Shown: positions 54,673 through 62,604 of the stretch, piece after piece
How the letters are laid out: each line of letters starts with the position of its first letter
How positions within the stretch are numbered: position 1 is the stretch's first letter
Source of the DNA: Chitinophaga hostae
GTDB taxonomy: Bacteria > Bacteroidota > Bacteroidia > Chitinophagales > Chitinophagaceae
NCBI RefSeq assembly: GCF_018224885.1
Contig: NZ_JAGTXB010000013.1
Location: 62,001-126,000, forward strand
Direction: 5' to 3'
DNA: 64,000 bases
The notes under the pieces: generated by a model
What the model saw: the letters and a program-made list of their open reading frames with translations, nothing else
The model's database searches: none
What the model was told of the DNA's origin: nothing
Translations under genes and position numbers: made by a program

Positions 54673-56037
54673 TCATCCCTTCATCTGCCATGACTTTGTT
54701 TTTGTAAAAGCTCTTATGCCCTGGTGCGATAACGTGGCGCCAATACCTGAATGCTTCCTGCCGGCCCATGGCAGTCCCGCAGTTACGCGGTCGCAGCAGT
54801 TCCAGTAACCGGTGCCGCTGTTGATCTGCGACAGGATCGTTTCTGCCCTTTCCTGGCTGCTGGAATATACAGATGCTGTTAGTCCGTATTCAGTATCATT
54901 CATCAGGGTTATCGCTTCTTTATCGGTCTTTACTTTCATGATTCCAATTACGGGACCAAAGCTTTCTTCCTGCATGATCTTCATTTTGTTGTCCACATCT
55001 GTGAGGATGGTGGGTTCAAAATAGTTGCCATCATGCACAATGCGTTTGCCACCGAGCAGCAGGGTGGCGCCTTTTGCCCGGGCTTCATTCACCTGGTTTT
55101 CCAGGATCTCTAATTGTTCCGGCCTGGTGAGTGCGCCAAAGTATACGCCATCGTCGGTGGGGAAACCCAGTTTCCAGGAGCGTACTTCTTTTACAAAGGC
55201 GGCTACATATTCGTCGTACACATTTTCGTGTACGTATATACGTTCTACGGCACAGCAGCTTTGCCCGTTGTTGTAAAAGGCGCCGTCGGCGGTGGCGGCA
55301 GCAACGGCGGCAATGTCAGTGATGTCGTCGGCTACGTAGAGCGGATCTTTGCCTCCCAGCTCCAGCTGACAGGGCACCATTTTGGCGGCCACTTTTTCGT
55401 AGATGTATTTACCGGTTTTATAGGAGCCGGTAAAAAAGTAACCGTCACATTTTAATTTCAACATGAAGTCGCCTACTTCTTTCCCGCCGATGGCTACCCT
55501 GAATGCATTTTCATTCACGCCGGCCCTGGCTAATAGTTTTTCTATTTCAAGGCCGGTAAGGGTAGCATATTCCGATGGCTTGTAAAGCACAGCATTACCA
55601 GCCAGCAGTGCAGGAATAAAAACATTTACGCCTACGAGATACGGATAGTTCCAGGCAGAGATATTGCAGATCACGCCCAGCGGTTCATAGGAAATTTTTT
55701 CTTTCAGATTTTCGGTGTTGGTGACCCATTCATCTGAAAGATATTTTTCCGCATTATCCAGCATCCATTGGATGCGGGTTCTGGCGCCATTGATTTCATT
55801 ACGGGATTGTTGCAGTGGTTTGCCTGTTTCTGAAGTGAGTATGCCGGCAAGTTTCTCTATGTGTTTTTCCAGCAGCTCACTGAATTTGGCGATAATTTTT
55901 ATACGGTCGGCCAAACTGGTTTTCACCCACTGGGCTTGTCCTACTCGCAGGAACAGGAATTTATCCGTCAGTCTGGAGTCGATGTCTTCCCGTATAGATT
56001 TTAATAATGCCCCGGTGGCAGGATTCACGATTCTCAT
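54673..56037 (-). CDS. NAD(P)-dependent aldehyde dehydrogenase
   Basis: 454 residues, full length for the superfamily. Catalytic Cys261 is in NNGQSCCAVE; the conserved Glu is in CQLELGGKDP; the Rossmann glycine pattern is FTGSYKTGKYIYEKVA; NISAWNYPY and EESFGPV are further landmarks. It is closest in style to succinate-semialdehyde or gamma-glutamyl-aldehyde dehydrogenases. Its ATG overlaps the stop of the gamma-glutamyl hydrolase gene (ATGA), so they are translationally coupled. In this operon it would oxidise the gamma-glutamyl-amino-aldehyde made by the alcohol dehydrogenase. The enzyme class is firm; the substrate is inference. Confidence 0.94.
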   Translation of the reverse strand: MRIVNPATGALLKSIREDIDSRLTDKFLFLRVGQAQWVKTSLADRIKIIAKFSELLEKHIEKLAGILTSETGKPLQQSRNEINGARTRIQWMLDNAEKYLSDEWVTNTENLKEKISYEPLGVICNISAWNYPYLVGVNVFIPALLAGNAVLYKPSEYATLTGLEIEKLLARAGVNENAFRVAIGGKEVGDFMLKLKCDGYFFTGSYKTGKYIYEKVAAKMVPCQLELGGKDPLYVADDITDIAAVAAATADGAFYNNGQSCCAVERIYVHENVYDEYVAAFVKEVRSWKLGFPTDDGVYFGALTRPEQLEILENQVNEARAKGATLLLGGKRIVHDGNYFEPTILTDVDNKMKIMQEESFGPVIGIMKVKTDKEAITLMNDTEYGLTASVYSSSQERAETILSQINSGTGYWNCCDRVTAGLPWAGRKHSGIGATLSHQGIRAFTKTKSWQMKG

Positions 56038-56744
56038 TTTGTATGATTTCTTACAGCTTTAATAAATTGTACTTTGATCTGTTGCGAAAGCGGATTGGCT
56101 TCTTTTCCAGGCATTCTCTCCGGATGCCACTGCACGCACAGCATAAAAGCTTTGTTTGTTTTATCCGCGAACTCTATTCCTTCTATAATATCATCGTCGG
56201 AAGTGGCGCTGATCATCAGGTTTTTTCCCAGGTGTGCCGGGTGAATAGCCTGGTGGTGAGCGCTGTTCACCTGTCCTTCTTCCTGGCCGGTAACGGTGTG
56301 GAGCAGCGTGTTTTTCCGGATATGTACCTTATGTATTTTATCGGCAATATCTTTTTTGTGTACCTGGTTGGCGGCTTCTCCAATGTCTTCATATACTTTA
56401 CCGCCTTCAAGAATATTGATGTACTGTAATCCGCGGCAAATGCCCAGTACGGGGATTTGTTGCTGCTGTGAATATTCGTAGATCTTTTTTTCGAAGGCAT
56501 CTCTTTCCGGTGAAAATTTTGCCGGCTGATGGGGATAGTTTTCTGCCCCGCCATAGTAGGATGGTAATACGTCGATCCCGCCCGTTAATACAATGCCATC
56601 GCAGGCAGGCAGGTCCTCGATATTGTTACTGAGATAAGAGAGGATAACCAGTTCTATGTCATCTCCCAGATCTTCGGGGGTGAACCAGTTTTCATAATTG
56701 GGGGCACTGGCTTCGGTTAAGCTGATCCCTATCTTTTTCTTCAT
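56034..56744 (-). CDS. class I glutamine-amidotransferase-like gamma-glutamyl hydrolase (PuuD type)
   Basis: 236 residues of the peptidase C26 family. Nucleophile Cys103 sits in PVLGICRGLQYIN; His207 and Glu209 sit in VQWHPERM, completing the triad. The N-terminus (KKIGISLTEA; DGIVLTGGIDVLPSYYGG) matches gamma-glutamyl-gamma-aminobutyrate hydrolases. It frees glutamate from a gamma-glutamyl amide. Located 2 bp after the alcohol dehydrogenase gene and overlapping the aldehyde dehydrogenase by 4 bp. It would perform the last step, recycling the glutamate carrier. Confidence 0.93.
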   Translation of the reverse strand: MKKKIGISLTEASAPNYENWFTPEDLGDDIELVILSYLSNNIEDLPACDGIVLTGGIDVLPSYYGGAENYPHQPAKFSPERDAFEKKIYEYSQQQQIPVLGICRGLQYINILEGGKVYEDIGEAANQVHKKDIADKIHKVHIRKNTLLHTVTGQEEGQVNSAHHQAIHPAHLGKNLMISATSDDDIIEGIEFADKTNKAFMLCVQWHPERMPGKEANPLSQQIKVQFIKAVRNHTK

Positions 56745-56746
56745 GT

Positions 56747-57883
56747 CTATAGCGCGTTTAGGTACAACTGTTTGAAATCTTCCCTTGATACCGGTTTAGG
56801 ATTATTGGGATGGGCAAAGTCGGCCAGGGCCAGGTCTGCCAGCGTTTCTACATGTGTTTCTTTTACGCCGATATCACGGAGGTGATGCGGGATATTTACT
56901 TTTGTATTCAGATCAAAAAGATACTGTACTACGGCATCGCCTGTTTCTTCCTTCAGCTCCAGGGTTCTGGCTATGCGGCGGAACTTATCTTCAAACCCGG
57001 CAATATTGAACTGCATGCCATAGGGAATGTTTACTGCATTGGCGAGACCATGATGTGTATCCAGCAGCGACGACAGCGGATGGGCCAGGGAGTGTACCAC
57101 ACCCAGTCCTTTCTGAAATGCGATGGCGCCCATCATAGAGGCCATGAGCATATTGCTTCTGCTTTCAATGTCGGGCTGGTTGGTAGCTTTTACGAGCGAT
57201 TTATTGATAAGATAGATACCTTCCAGCGCAATACCATCGCACAGCGGATGCGGATTTTTTGCGAGGAATGCTTCCATGTTATGTGTGAGTGCATCCATGC
57301 CGGTAGCGGCGGTAATAAATGGAGGCAGCTCCATGGTGAGTGCAGGATCAGCAAATACTATTTTCGCCATGAGTTTAGGCGAGAAGAGAATTTTTTTCTG
57401 GTGGGTTTCGTCATCTGCGATGATCGCACTTCTGCCCACTTCGCTGCCGGTGCCGGCGGTGGTAGGTACGGTAATGAAATGGGGCACGTCGTTCGTCACA
57501 TAGATATCGCCGCCAACCAGGTCATCGTATTTAAAAAGATCTTCCCGGTGGTTAATACGGAGCACAATAGCCCTGGCTACGTCGATCGCAGCGCCGCCGC
57601 CAATCCCGATGATGCAGTCGCGGTCTGTGGCATCCCACAGGTCTGTGCCTTTATACACATCACTCTTTACCGGGTTTTTGTGGATATCACTGAATACTTC
57701 CACCGACAGGTGATGTGCATGCAGGTCGGCTGTAATCGCTTTGAAAAAGGAGAGACCCGCAACAATTGGGTCAGTAACGATCATGGGTCGTTTAAGCCCG
57801 TTCTGCTGCAAGTAAACAGGTAATTCTTTTATAACGCCTGCGCCAAAACGGATGGTGGTCGGAAAATTATACTGGTATGCCAT
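56747..57883 (-). CDS. iron-containing (group III) alcohol dehydrogenase
   Basis: 378 residues from the ATG at 57883; a TTG at 57907 would also work but overlaps more of the upstream gene. Nucleotide-binding region IGIGGGAAIDVARAI; TAGTGSEVGRSAII motif; metal ligands in ATGMDALTHNMEAF, VVHSLAHPLSSLLDTHHGLANA. These enzymes interconvert alcohols and aldehydes. A putrescine gamma-glutamyl route would not need an alcohol dehydrogenase, so its presence points to an amino alcohol such as ethanolamine as the operon substrate. Confidence 0.94.
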   Translation of the reverse strand: MAYQYNFPTTIRFGAGVIKELPVYLQQNGLKRPMIVTDPIVAGLSFFKAITADLHAHHLSVEVFSDIHKNPVKSDVYKGTDLWDATDRDCIIGIGGGAAIDVARAIVLRINHREDLFKYDDLVGGDIYVTNDVPHFITVPTTAGTGSEVGRSAIIADDETHQKKILFSPKLMAKIVFADPALTMELPPFITAATGMDALTHNMEAFLAKNPHPLCDGIALEGIYLINKSLVKATNQPDIESRSNMLMASMMGAIAFQKGLGVVHSLAHPLSSLLDTHHGLANAVNIPYGMQFNIAGFEDKFRRIARTLELKEETGDAVVQYLFDLNTKVNIPHHLRDIGVKETHVETLADLALADFAHPNNPKPVSREDFKQLYLNAL

Positions 57884-57893
57884 ATGCTGATGC

Positions 57894-59252
57894 TTAGATG
57901 ATTTCAAAATATCTTTTCAGTTCCCAGTCGGTCACTGCTTTTGCGTATTGTTTCCATTCCCATTCCCTTGTTAACGTAAAATGTTCCACAAAGGACTCGC
58001 CAAATAACTCTTTCGCTACGGCCGACTGCTTCATTTGTTGTGTGGCCATATGAAGGTTCTGTGGTAATACACCATTGGAGGTGTCTTTGTACCCATTGCC
58101 AATGGTCGCTTCTTTTGTCAGGGAAAGTTGATGGCGTATCCCGTATAGTCCGGCGGAGAGACAAGCGGCCAATGCCAGGTAGGGATTGGTATCTGATCCT
58201 ACAACCCGGGTTTCCAGCCGGGTGGCTTTACTGTTGCCGGGTAATGCCCGGAGGGCAACGGTTCTGTTATCGATGCCCCAGGTAAGCGTAGTAGGCGCCC
58301 AGGCGCCCTCCACGAGGCGTTTGTAGCTGTTCACCGTAGGCGCTATCATCGGCAATATATGTGGTAAGCAATGTAACTGTCCTGCTATATAGCTTTTCAT
58401 GAGTGCGCTCATTTTATGCGGATCCTGCTCATCATAAAATAAATTGCGCTTGCTGTCCTGATCCCATAAACTCTGGTGTACATGCCCGCTACAACCGGGA
58501 AGGTTTTCATTGATCTTCGCCATGAAAGTAGCAAGTATGCCATGTTTATACGCTATTTCCTTTACCGCCGTTTTAAACAAAACGGCTTGGTCGGCCGCCG
58601 GTAAAATGGCGGCGTATTTAATCGCCGCTTCGTATACGCCTGGACCGGTTTCTGTATGCAAACCTTCCACGGGGATATCAAATTTTACCAGCAGTTCAAA
58701 GAGACTGCTCATAAATTCGTTCTTCAGCGCGCTGCGCAAAATGGAATAACCAAACATGCCGGGCGTTAAAGGCGTCAGGTCCTGGAACTTTTTCTGATGC
58801 GCCGTATCTGGTGTTTCTGCAAAGTTAAACCATTCAAATTCCTGCGAAAAATAAGGTGTAAATCCGAGGCTGACGGCATCATTGAGCACTTTGCGCAGTA
58901 GTTGTCTCGGACAGGTATACACGGCGGTATCATCTTCCATTACAAAATCACCCAGGAAAAAAGGCACATCATTTTCCCAGGGTATTTTACGGAAGGTGCT
59001 GAGATCTATTTTTACCTGGGCATCGGGGTAGCCGGTATGCCAGCCGGTGTATTTAACGTTGTCATATACTACGTCGCCCATGTCCCAGCCAAAGGTGACA
59101 TCACAGAATCCCAGCCGGCCTTCCACTACAGAAGCAAACTTTTCTGCCGCAATATATTTTCCTCTTAGTACCCCGTCTATATCGGTGACCGCTACTTTTA
59201 CCTTGCCTGAAGGATGCTGTTTTATATACGCTAATATTTCTGATGTAGTCAT
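57894..59252 (-). CDS. glutamine-synthetase-like gamma-glutamyl-amine ligase
   Basis: 452 residues of the GlnA fold without adenylylation-site features of a housekeeping enzyme. N-terminal KVAVTDIDGVLRGKYI replaces the usual start; the beta-grasp and catalytic domains follow with PYFSQEFEWF, EGLHTETGPGVYEAAI, NLPGCSGHVHQSLW, and NRTVALRALPGNSKATRLETRV (the arginine-rich nucleotide and glutamate site). This is the architecture of PuuA, IpuC and GlnA4-type enzymes, which join glutamate to an amine using ATP. It overlaps the permease gene by 4 bp. The amine is probably an amino alcohol, based on the neighbours. Confidence 0.93.
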   Translation of the reverse strand: MTTSEILAYIKQHPSGKVKVAVTDIDGVLRGKYIAAEKFASVVEGRLGFCDVTFGWDMGDVVYDNVKYTGWHTGYPDAQVKIDLSTFRKIPWENDVPFFLGDFVMEDDTAVYTCPRQLLRKVLNDAVSLGFTPYFSQEFEWFNFAETPDTAHQKKFQDLTPLTPGMFGYSILRSALKNEFMSSLFELLVKFDIPVEGLHTETGPGVYEAAIKYAAILPAADQAVLFKTAVKEIAYKHGILATFMAKINENLPGCSGHVHQSLWDQDSKRNLFYDEQDPHKMSALMKSYIAGQLHCLPHILPMIAPTVNSYKRLVEGAWAPTTLTWGIDNRTVALRALPGNSKATRLETRVVGSDTNPYLALAACLSAGLYGIRHQLSLTKEATIGNGYKDTSNGVLPQNLHMATQQMKQSAVAKELFGESFVEHFTLTREWEWKQYAKAVTDWELKRYFEII

Positions 59253-60565
59253 GTATGGGCGGGTTTAAATATTTTATACAACAAAAAGGCGATGGCTAAT
59301 ATGGAAAAATAGATCACTCCCAATGTCAGATTGAAAATGAACATAGCAATAATAGACACCGTGGCAATTACCAGCGATATCAACGGGAACCATGGATAGA
59401 ACGCCACTTTGAAGGGACGTGGCAATGTGGGTTCCCGTTTTCTCAATATGATAATTGATACCATGGAAATGATATAAAGGGTGAGCGCGCCAAAAACGGA
59501 TACGATGATGATTTCCGATGTTTTACCGGAAAGCAGGGCTAAAATACCAATCACCATATTACCGATGAGCGCATTGGCGGGCGTATGAAAGCGCCCTGAT
59601 ATTTTTCCCAGGAAAGCAGGCATATTGCGTACGCGGCCCATTTCGTAGGTAGAGCGTCCGGCCGCGAGGATAAGCCCGTGAAAGGAAGCCACCAGCCCGA
59701 ATAAGCCTACGGTGATCAGCAGGTGATACATAGGGTGATTGGCGCCTGTTATTTTTGCCAGCGCCAGGGGGAGGGGAGAATCGGAAGTTTCGCCGCTGAT
59801 GCCGTTTTTGTAAACGATGGCTTCCCATCCGGCGATACCCGTAGCGGTAATAAATATAAGTATACACAATATAGCCAGGGTGAGGATGGCCCAGCCAAAG
59901 CCTTTGCTGATATCCCTCTGCGGATTCTTGGTTTCTTCCGCCACGTTGGCGATACCTTCAATACCCAGGAAAAACCAGATGGCAAAAGGGATAGCGGCGA
60001 AGGCGCCGCCCCAGCCGTTGGGAAAAGCGTTGTGGGTAAGGTTGACAGCCTGGAATCTGGGAACAGATAACCCGGAGAAAAGGAGCAGTTCTCCTACGGC
60101 AAAAATGGTAACGATCACTTCAAAGGAAGCCGCTGCTTTCACCCCATAAACATTTAACGCGGTAAACACAAAATAGATAGCGATGGCGCTGGTAAGGATA
60201 GGTACTTGTGGAAAAAACGCATTGAAATAAGCGCCGATAGCGAAGGCGATGGCCGGAGGCGCCAATATAAATTCGACTACCTGGGCAATGCCGGCAATAA
60301 AGCCGATATTTTTTCCCATTGCCCTGTTCGCATAATCAAATACGCCGCCCGCTTTTGGAATAGCGCAGGCCAGCTCCGCATAACTGAATGTAAAGGTTAC
60401 ATACATCACCATGATCACAAGGGTGGCAATGGCCATCCCCCCGGTGCCACCCTTTTCAAGTCCAAGATTCCAGCCGAAGTACATACCTGAAATAACGTAT
60501 CCTACTCCAAGCCCCCAAAGCATAAAGGGGGTCAGTGTTTTCTTTAAACCCTGGTTTTGTGTCAT
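59249..60565 (-). CDS. APC-superfamily permease, ethanolamine-permease-like
   Basis: 438 residues with about 12 membrane helices. The N-terminal FMLWGLGVGYVISGMYFGWN and LGLEKGGTGGMAIATLV closely follow the pattern I know from ethanolamine permeases (EAT group); the conserved AIPKAGGVFDYANRAMGKN and FLGIEGIANVAEETKNPQR are typical of the amino acid/polyamine family. It would bring the amine into the cell. It is the first gene of the five-gene operon; the promoter should lie in the 126 bp shared with the divergent ModE-type gene. Confidence 0.9.
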   Translation of the reverse strand: MTQNQGLKKTLTPFMLWGLGVGYVISGMYFGWNLGLEKGGTGGMAIATLVIMVMYVTFTFSYAELACAIPKAGGVFDYANRAMGKNIGFIAGIAQVVEFILAPPAIAFAIGAYFNAFFPQVPILTSAIAIYFVFTALNVYGVKAAASFEVIVTIFAVGELLLFSGLSVPRFQAVNLTHNAFPNGWGGAFAAIPFAIWFFLGIEGIANVAEETKNPQRDISKGFGWAILTLAILCILIFITATGIAGWEAIVYKNGISGETSDSPLPLALAKITGANHPMYHLLITVGLFGLVASFHGLILAAGRSTYEMGRVRNMPAFLGKISGRFHTPANALIGNMVIGILALLSGKTSEIIIVSVFGALTLYIISMVSIIILRKREPTLPRPFKVAFYPWFPLISLVIATVSIIAMFIFNLTLGVIYFSILAIAFLLYKIFKPAHT

Positions 60566-60691
60566 TTGAAAGATCTCTGTTGTGTGTATGTGTAATATAA
60601 TATAAAATAAAATATTTTTTAACGAAGTATTTTGGGAGAGAATTTAATAGCGGGGTCGTTTATCTTTACGTACATATCTACATATTACCAC

Positions 60692-61027
60692 ATGAAACTG
60701 ATCGCAAACGGGCGCATATGGATTGAAACGGAAGAAGGCCCTTTTCTGGGCTATGGGAGAATTGAACTGCTGGAGAAGATCGGTGAGCTGGGCTCGCTGA
60801 GAAAGGCGGCCATTGCCATGAAGATTTCTTACCGGCAGGCCTGGGATTTTGTAGACCAGATGAATAAACGCACCAACCGCCCCCTGGTAGTGTTTGAAAG
60901 GGGCGGTAAAAATGGCGGAGGGGCTGTACTGACGAAGGAAGGAGAACAAGCTATTGCATTATTCCATCAGCTGAACAATGCCTTCCAGGATTTTCTGGCG
61001 AAGGCAGTTGCCGGTATCAATAAATAG
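60692..61027 (+). CDS. ModE-type winged-helix DNA-binding protein without a molybdate-binding domain
   Basis: 111 residues from the ATG at 60692; a longer frame to 60632 adds residues without sense. It matches the ModE N-terminal domain: GRIWIETEEGPFLGYGRIEL, IGELGSLRKAAIAMKISYRQAWDFVDQMN and a wing ending GGGAVLTKEGEQAI. The C-terminal molbindin domains of full ModE are absent. Such short forms occur widely in Bacteroidota and may regulate molybdate or tungstate transport and molybdoenzyme genes. Convergent with the molybdopterin-fold gene, only 4 nt between stop codons. Confidence 0.88.
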   Translation: MKLIANGRIWIETEEGPFLGYGRIELLEKIGELGSLRKAAIAMKISYRQAWDFVDQMNKRTNRPLVVFERGGKNGGGAVLTKEGEQAIALFHQLNNAFQDFLAKAVAGINK

Positions 61028-61031
61028 ATGC

Positions 61032-61520
61032 CTATTCTTTTGCAAATCGTACGGTCATACTTCTTACCTCCCAGATCCAGCGTGCAGGTTTCTTTTCACC
61101 CGGTACTACAATACGGAATGGTCCTTTGCCGGCTGGCAAAGGTTGACCATCCATTTTATCAGCCAGTATAATCACCCTGCTGGCAAAGGTGCTGTCCAGC
61201 TCAGGCAGGGAAAATAATACTTCATATCCATCGCCTGATTTTACCAGCAGGTACTTCGACATATTTTCTCCCCGTAACTGCGCACCCAGTGTAACACCCG
61301 CCTGCTGCAGGATTTCGTAAACCGGTACGCCCGAGTACCGGTGTTCTTTTCCATCCCGGTCGGCGGCGGTTACTTCCACATTTTTCATGCGGCCAATATC
61401 TGCTGCTGTCAGCTTCAAAGGGCGGCTTACTTCTCCTTCAACGGAAATACCGGTCTGCGCCTGCACAGCGGAGGTGAATAGAACAGCGGTTGTAATAAAG
61501 GTGATAAGTTTATGCGTCAT
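61032..61520 (-). CDS. periplasmic single-domain protein with sulphite-oxidase-like molybdopterin fold, no Cys
   Basis: 162 residues. Signal peptide (AVQAQ), then an oxidoreductase-molybdopterin-type domain: VEGEVSRPLKLTAADI, HRYSGVPVYEILQQAGV, KYLLVKSGDGYEVLFSLPEL, GPFRIVVPGEKKPARWI. The true enzymes ligate molybdenum through a cysteine; this protein contains no cysteine at all, so it is unlikely to be a standard molybdoenzyme. It may bind a cofactor or oxyanion, or be structural. It lies 6 bp after the di-haem peroxidase gene and next to a ModE-type gene. Confidence 0.85.
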   Translation of the reverse strand: MTHKLITFITTAVLFTSAVQAQTGISVEGEVSRPLKLTAADIGRMKNVEVTAADRDGKEHRYSGVPVYEILQQAGVTLGAQLRGENMSKYLLVKSGDGYEVLFSLPELDSTFASRVIILADKMDGQPLPAGKGPFRIVVPGEKKPARWIWEVRSMTVRFAKE

Positions 61521-61526
61521 GATCTG

Positions 61527-62600
61527 TTAGTTAAAAGGATTTGAAAACTGCGGGTTGCTGATAAATGCCGAATCTGTGAGCAACTGTAAAAAAGCAATGA
61601 TATCTTTCTTTTCACTACTGCTGAGCTTCAGCGCAGTACCTCCCGCTTCGTTGGAGGTATTGCGGAGTACCGGGCTGAGAGCAGCACTGTTGATAATATG
61701 ATCGCTGTAATGATCCAATACTTCCTGGAGCGTGCGAAAACGGCCGTCGTGCATATACGGGGCGGTCAGCGCAATATTGCGCAGGGTAGGCACCCGGAAC
61801 CGCCCCCGGTCTGCCGCCAAACCGGTCAGTTTTTCCCTGCCGGGATCGGCTGGTAAACTATCCAGCCCGTTATTATGAAACGTTTCTATAAATAACTTCG
61901 GACCGCCATGGCAATGAGCACAGTTAGCGCCGCGGATATTTTTTTCCGGATCGGGCGCCCGCATAAACAATTGCATGCCGTTCATCGCGGCGGCATCGGG
62001 TTGATACTGTCCGGCCAGGTAACGGTCGTATGGCGCGCCGGCAGAAATCAGTGTTCTCTCGAATTGGGCCAATGCTTGTATGATCTGTTGTCCGCTGATG
62101 CTGTCGTTGCCAAAGGCGGCACGGAAAAGTCCCGGATATAGGGTGGAATGTTTTAATTTTTGTGCCGATGTTTCCAGGGACTGTCCCATTTCATGTGGGG
62201 CGGTGAGTGGCGTAAGCACCTGTTGCTCCAGGCTGCCCGCCCTGCCATCCCAGAAAAAATTCCTCACCCATAACAGGTTGGCGAGCGACATGGCATTACG
62301 GTCTGTAGGCACCTGGTCAACCCCGGTGCTAAAAGTTTTGCCGTCTGTAAATGCCAGCCGCTGCTGATGACAACTACCACAGGAAATTTTGTTACCGGCA
62401 GAAAGCCGTGTTTCGTAGAACAGTAAACGTCCCAGGTAAACGCCTTCCCGCGTGAGCGGATTGTTGGCCGGTATATTGATCCGGTTACCAAAATATGCCG
62501 GGTATTCAGGCGTGAACGGCGTTGTTGTATAAGCCATCCGGCTACCCCGGAAGGGGAGAGCCGCTAGTCCAAGTAAAATAATGTACCCGCATTTATTCAT
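61527..62600 (-). CDS. di-haem cytochrome-c peroxidase / MauG-family protein
   Basis: 357 residues from the ATG at 62600, 4 nt after the TonB receptor stop; the open frame reaches 62693 within the receptor gene and is not needed. Two haem-binding CxxCH motifs are present: CGSCH and CAHCH. Family landmarks are LGRLLFYETRLSAGN, FWDGRAGSLEQQVLTPL, LAQFERTLIS and APYMHDGRFRTLQEVLDHYSDH. It is periplasmic. It may reduce hydrogen peroxide or oxidise a partner protein. Organisation with the receptor gene and the molybdopterin-fold gene suggests a common metal or redox role. Confidence 0.94.
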   Translation of the reverse strand: MNKCGYIILLGLAALPFRGSRMAYTTTPFTPEYPAYFGNRINIPANNPLTREGVYLGRLLFYETRLSAGNKISCGSCHQQRLAFTDGKTFSTGVDQVPTDRNAMSLANLLWVRNFFWDGRAGSLEQQVLTPLTAPHEMGQSLETSAQKLKHSTLYPGLFRAAFGNDSISGQQIIQALAQFERTLISAGAPYDRYLAGQYQPDAAAMNGMQLFMRAPDPEKNIRGANCAHCHGGPKLFIETFHNNGLDSLPADPGREKLTGLAADRGRFRVPTLRNIALTAPYMHDGRFRTLQEVLDHYSDHIINSAALSPVLRNTSNEAGGTALKLSSSEKKDIIAFLQLLTDSAFISNPQFSNPFN

Positions 62601-62604
62601 CTCA

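Noticed and set aside
54673..60565. Putrescine (Puu) pathway
   Set aside because: The ligase, hydrolase and aldehyde dehydrogenase fit, but the amine oxidase (PuuB) or aminotransferase is missing and an alcohol dehydrogenase is present instead.
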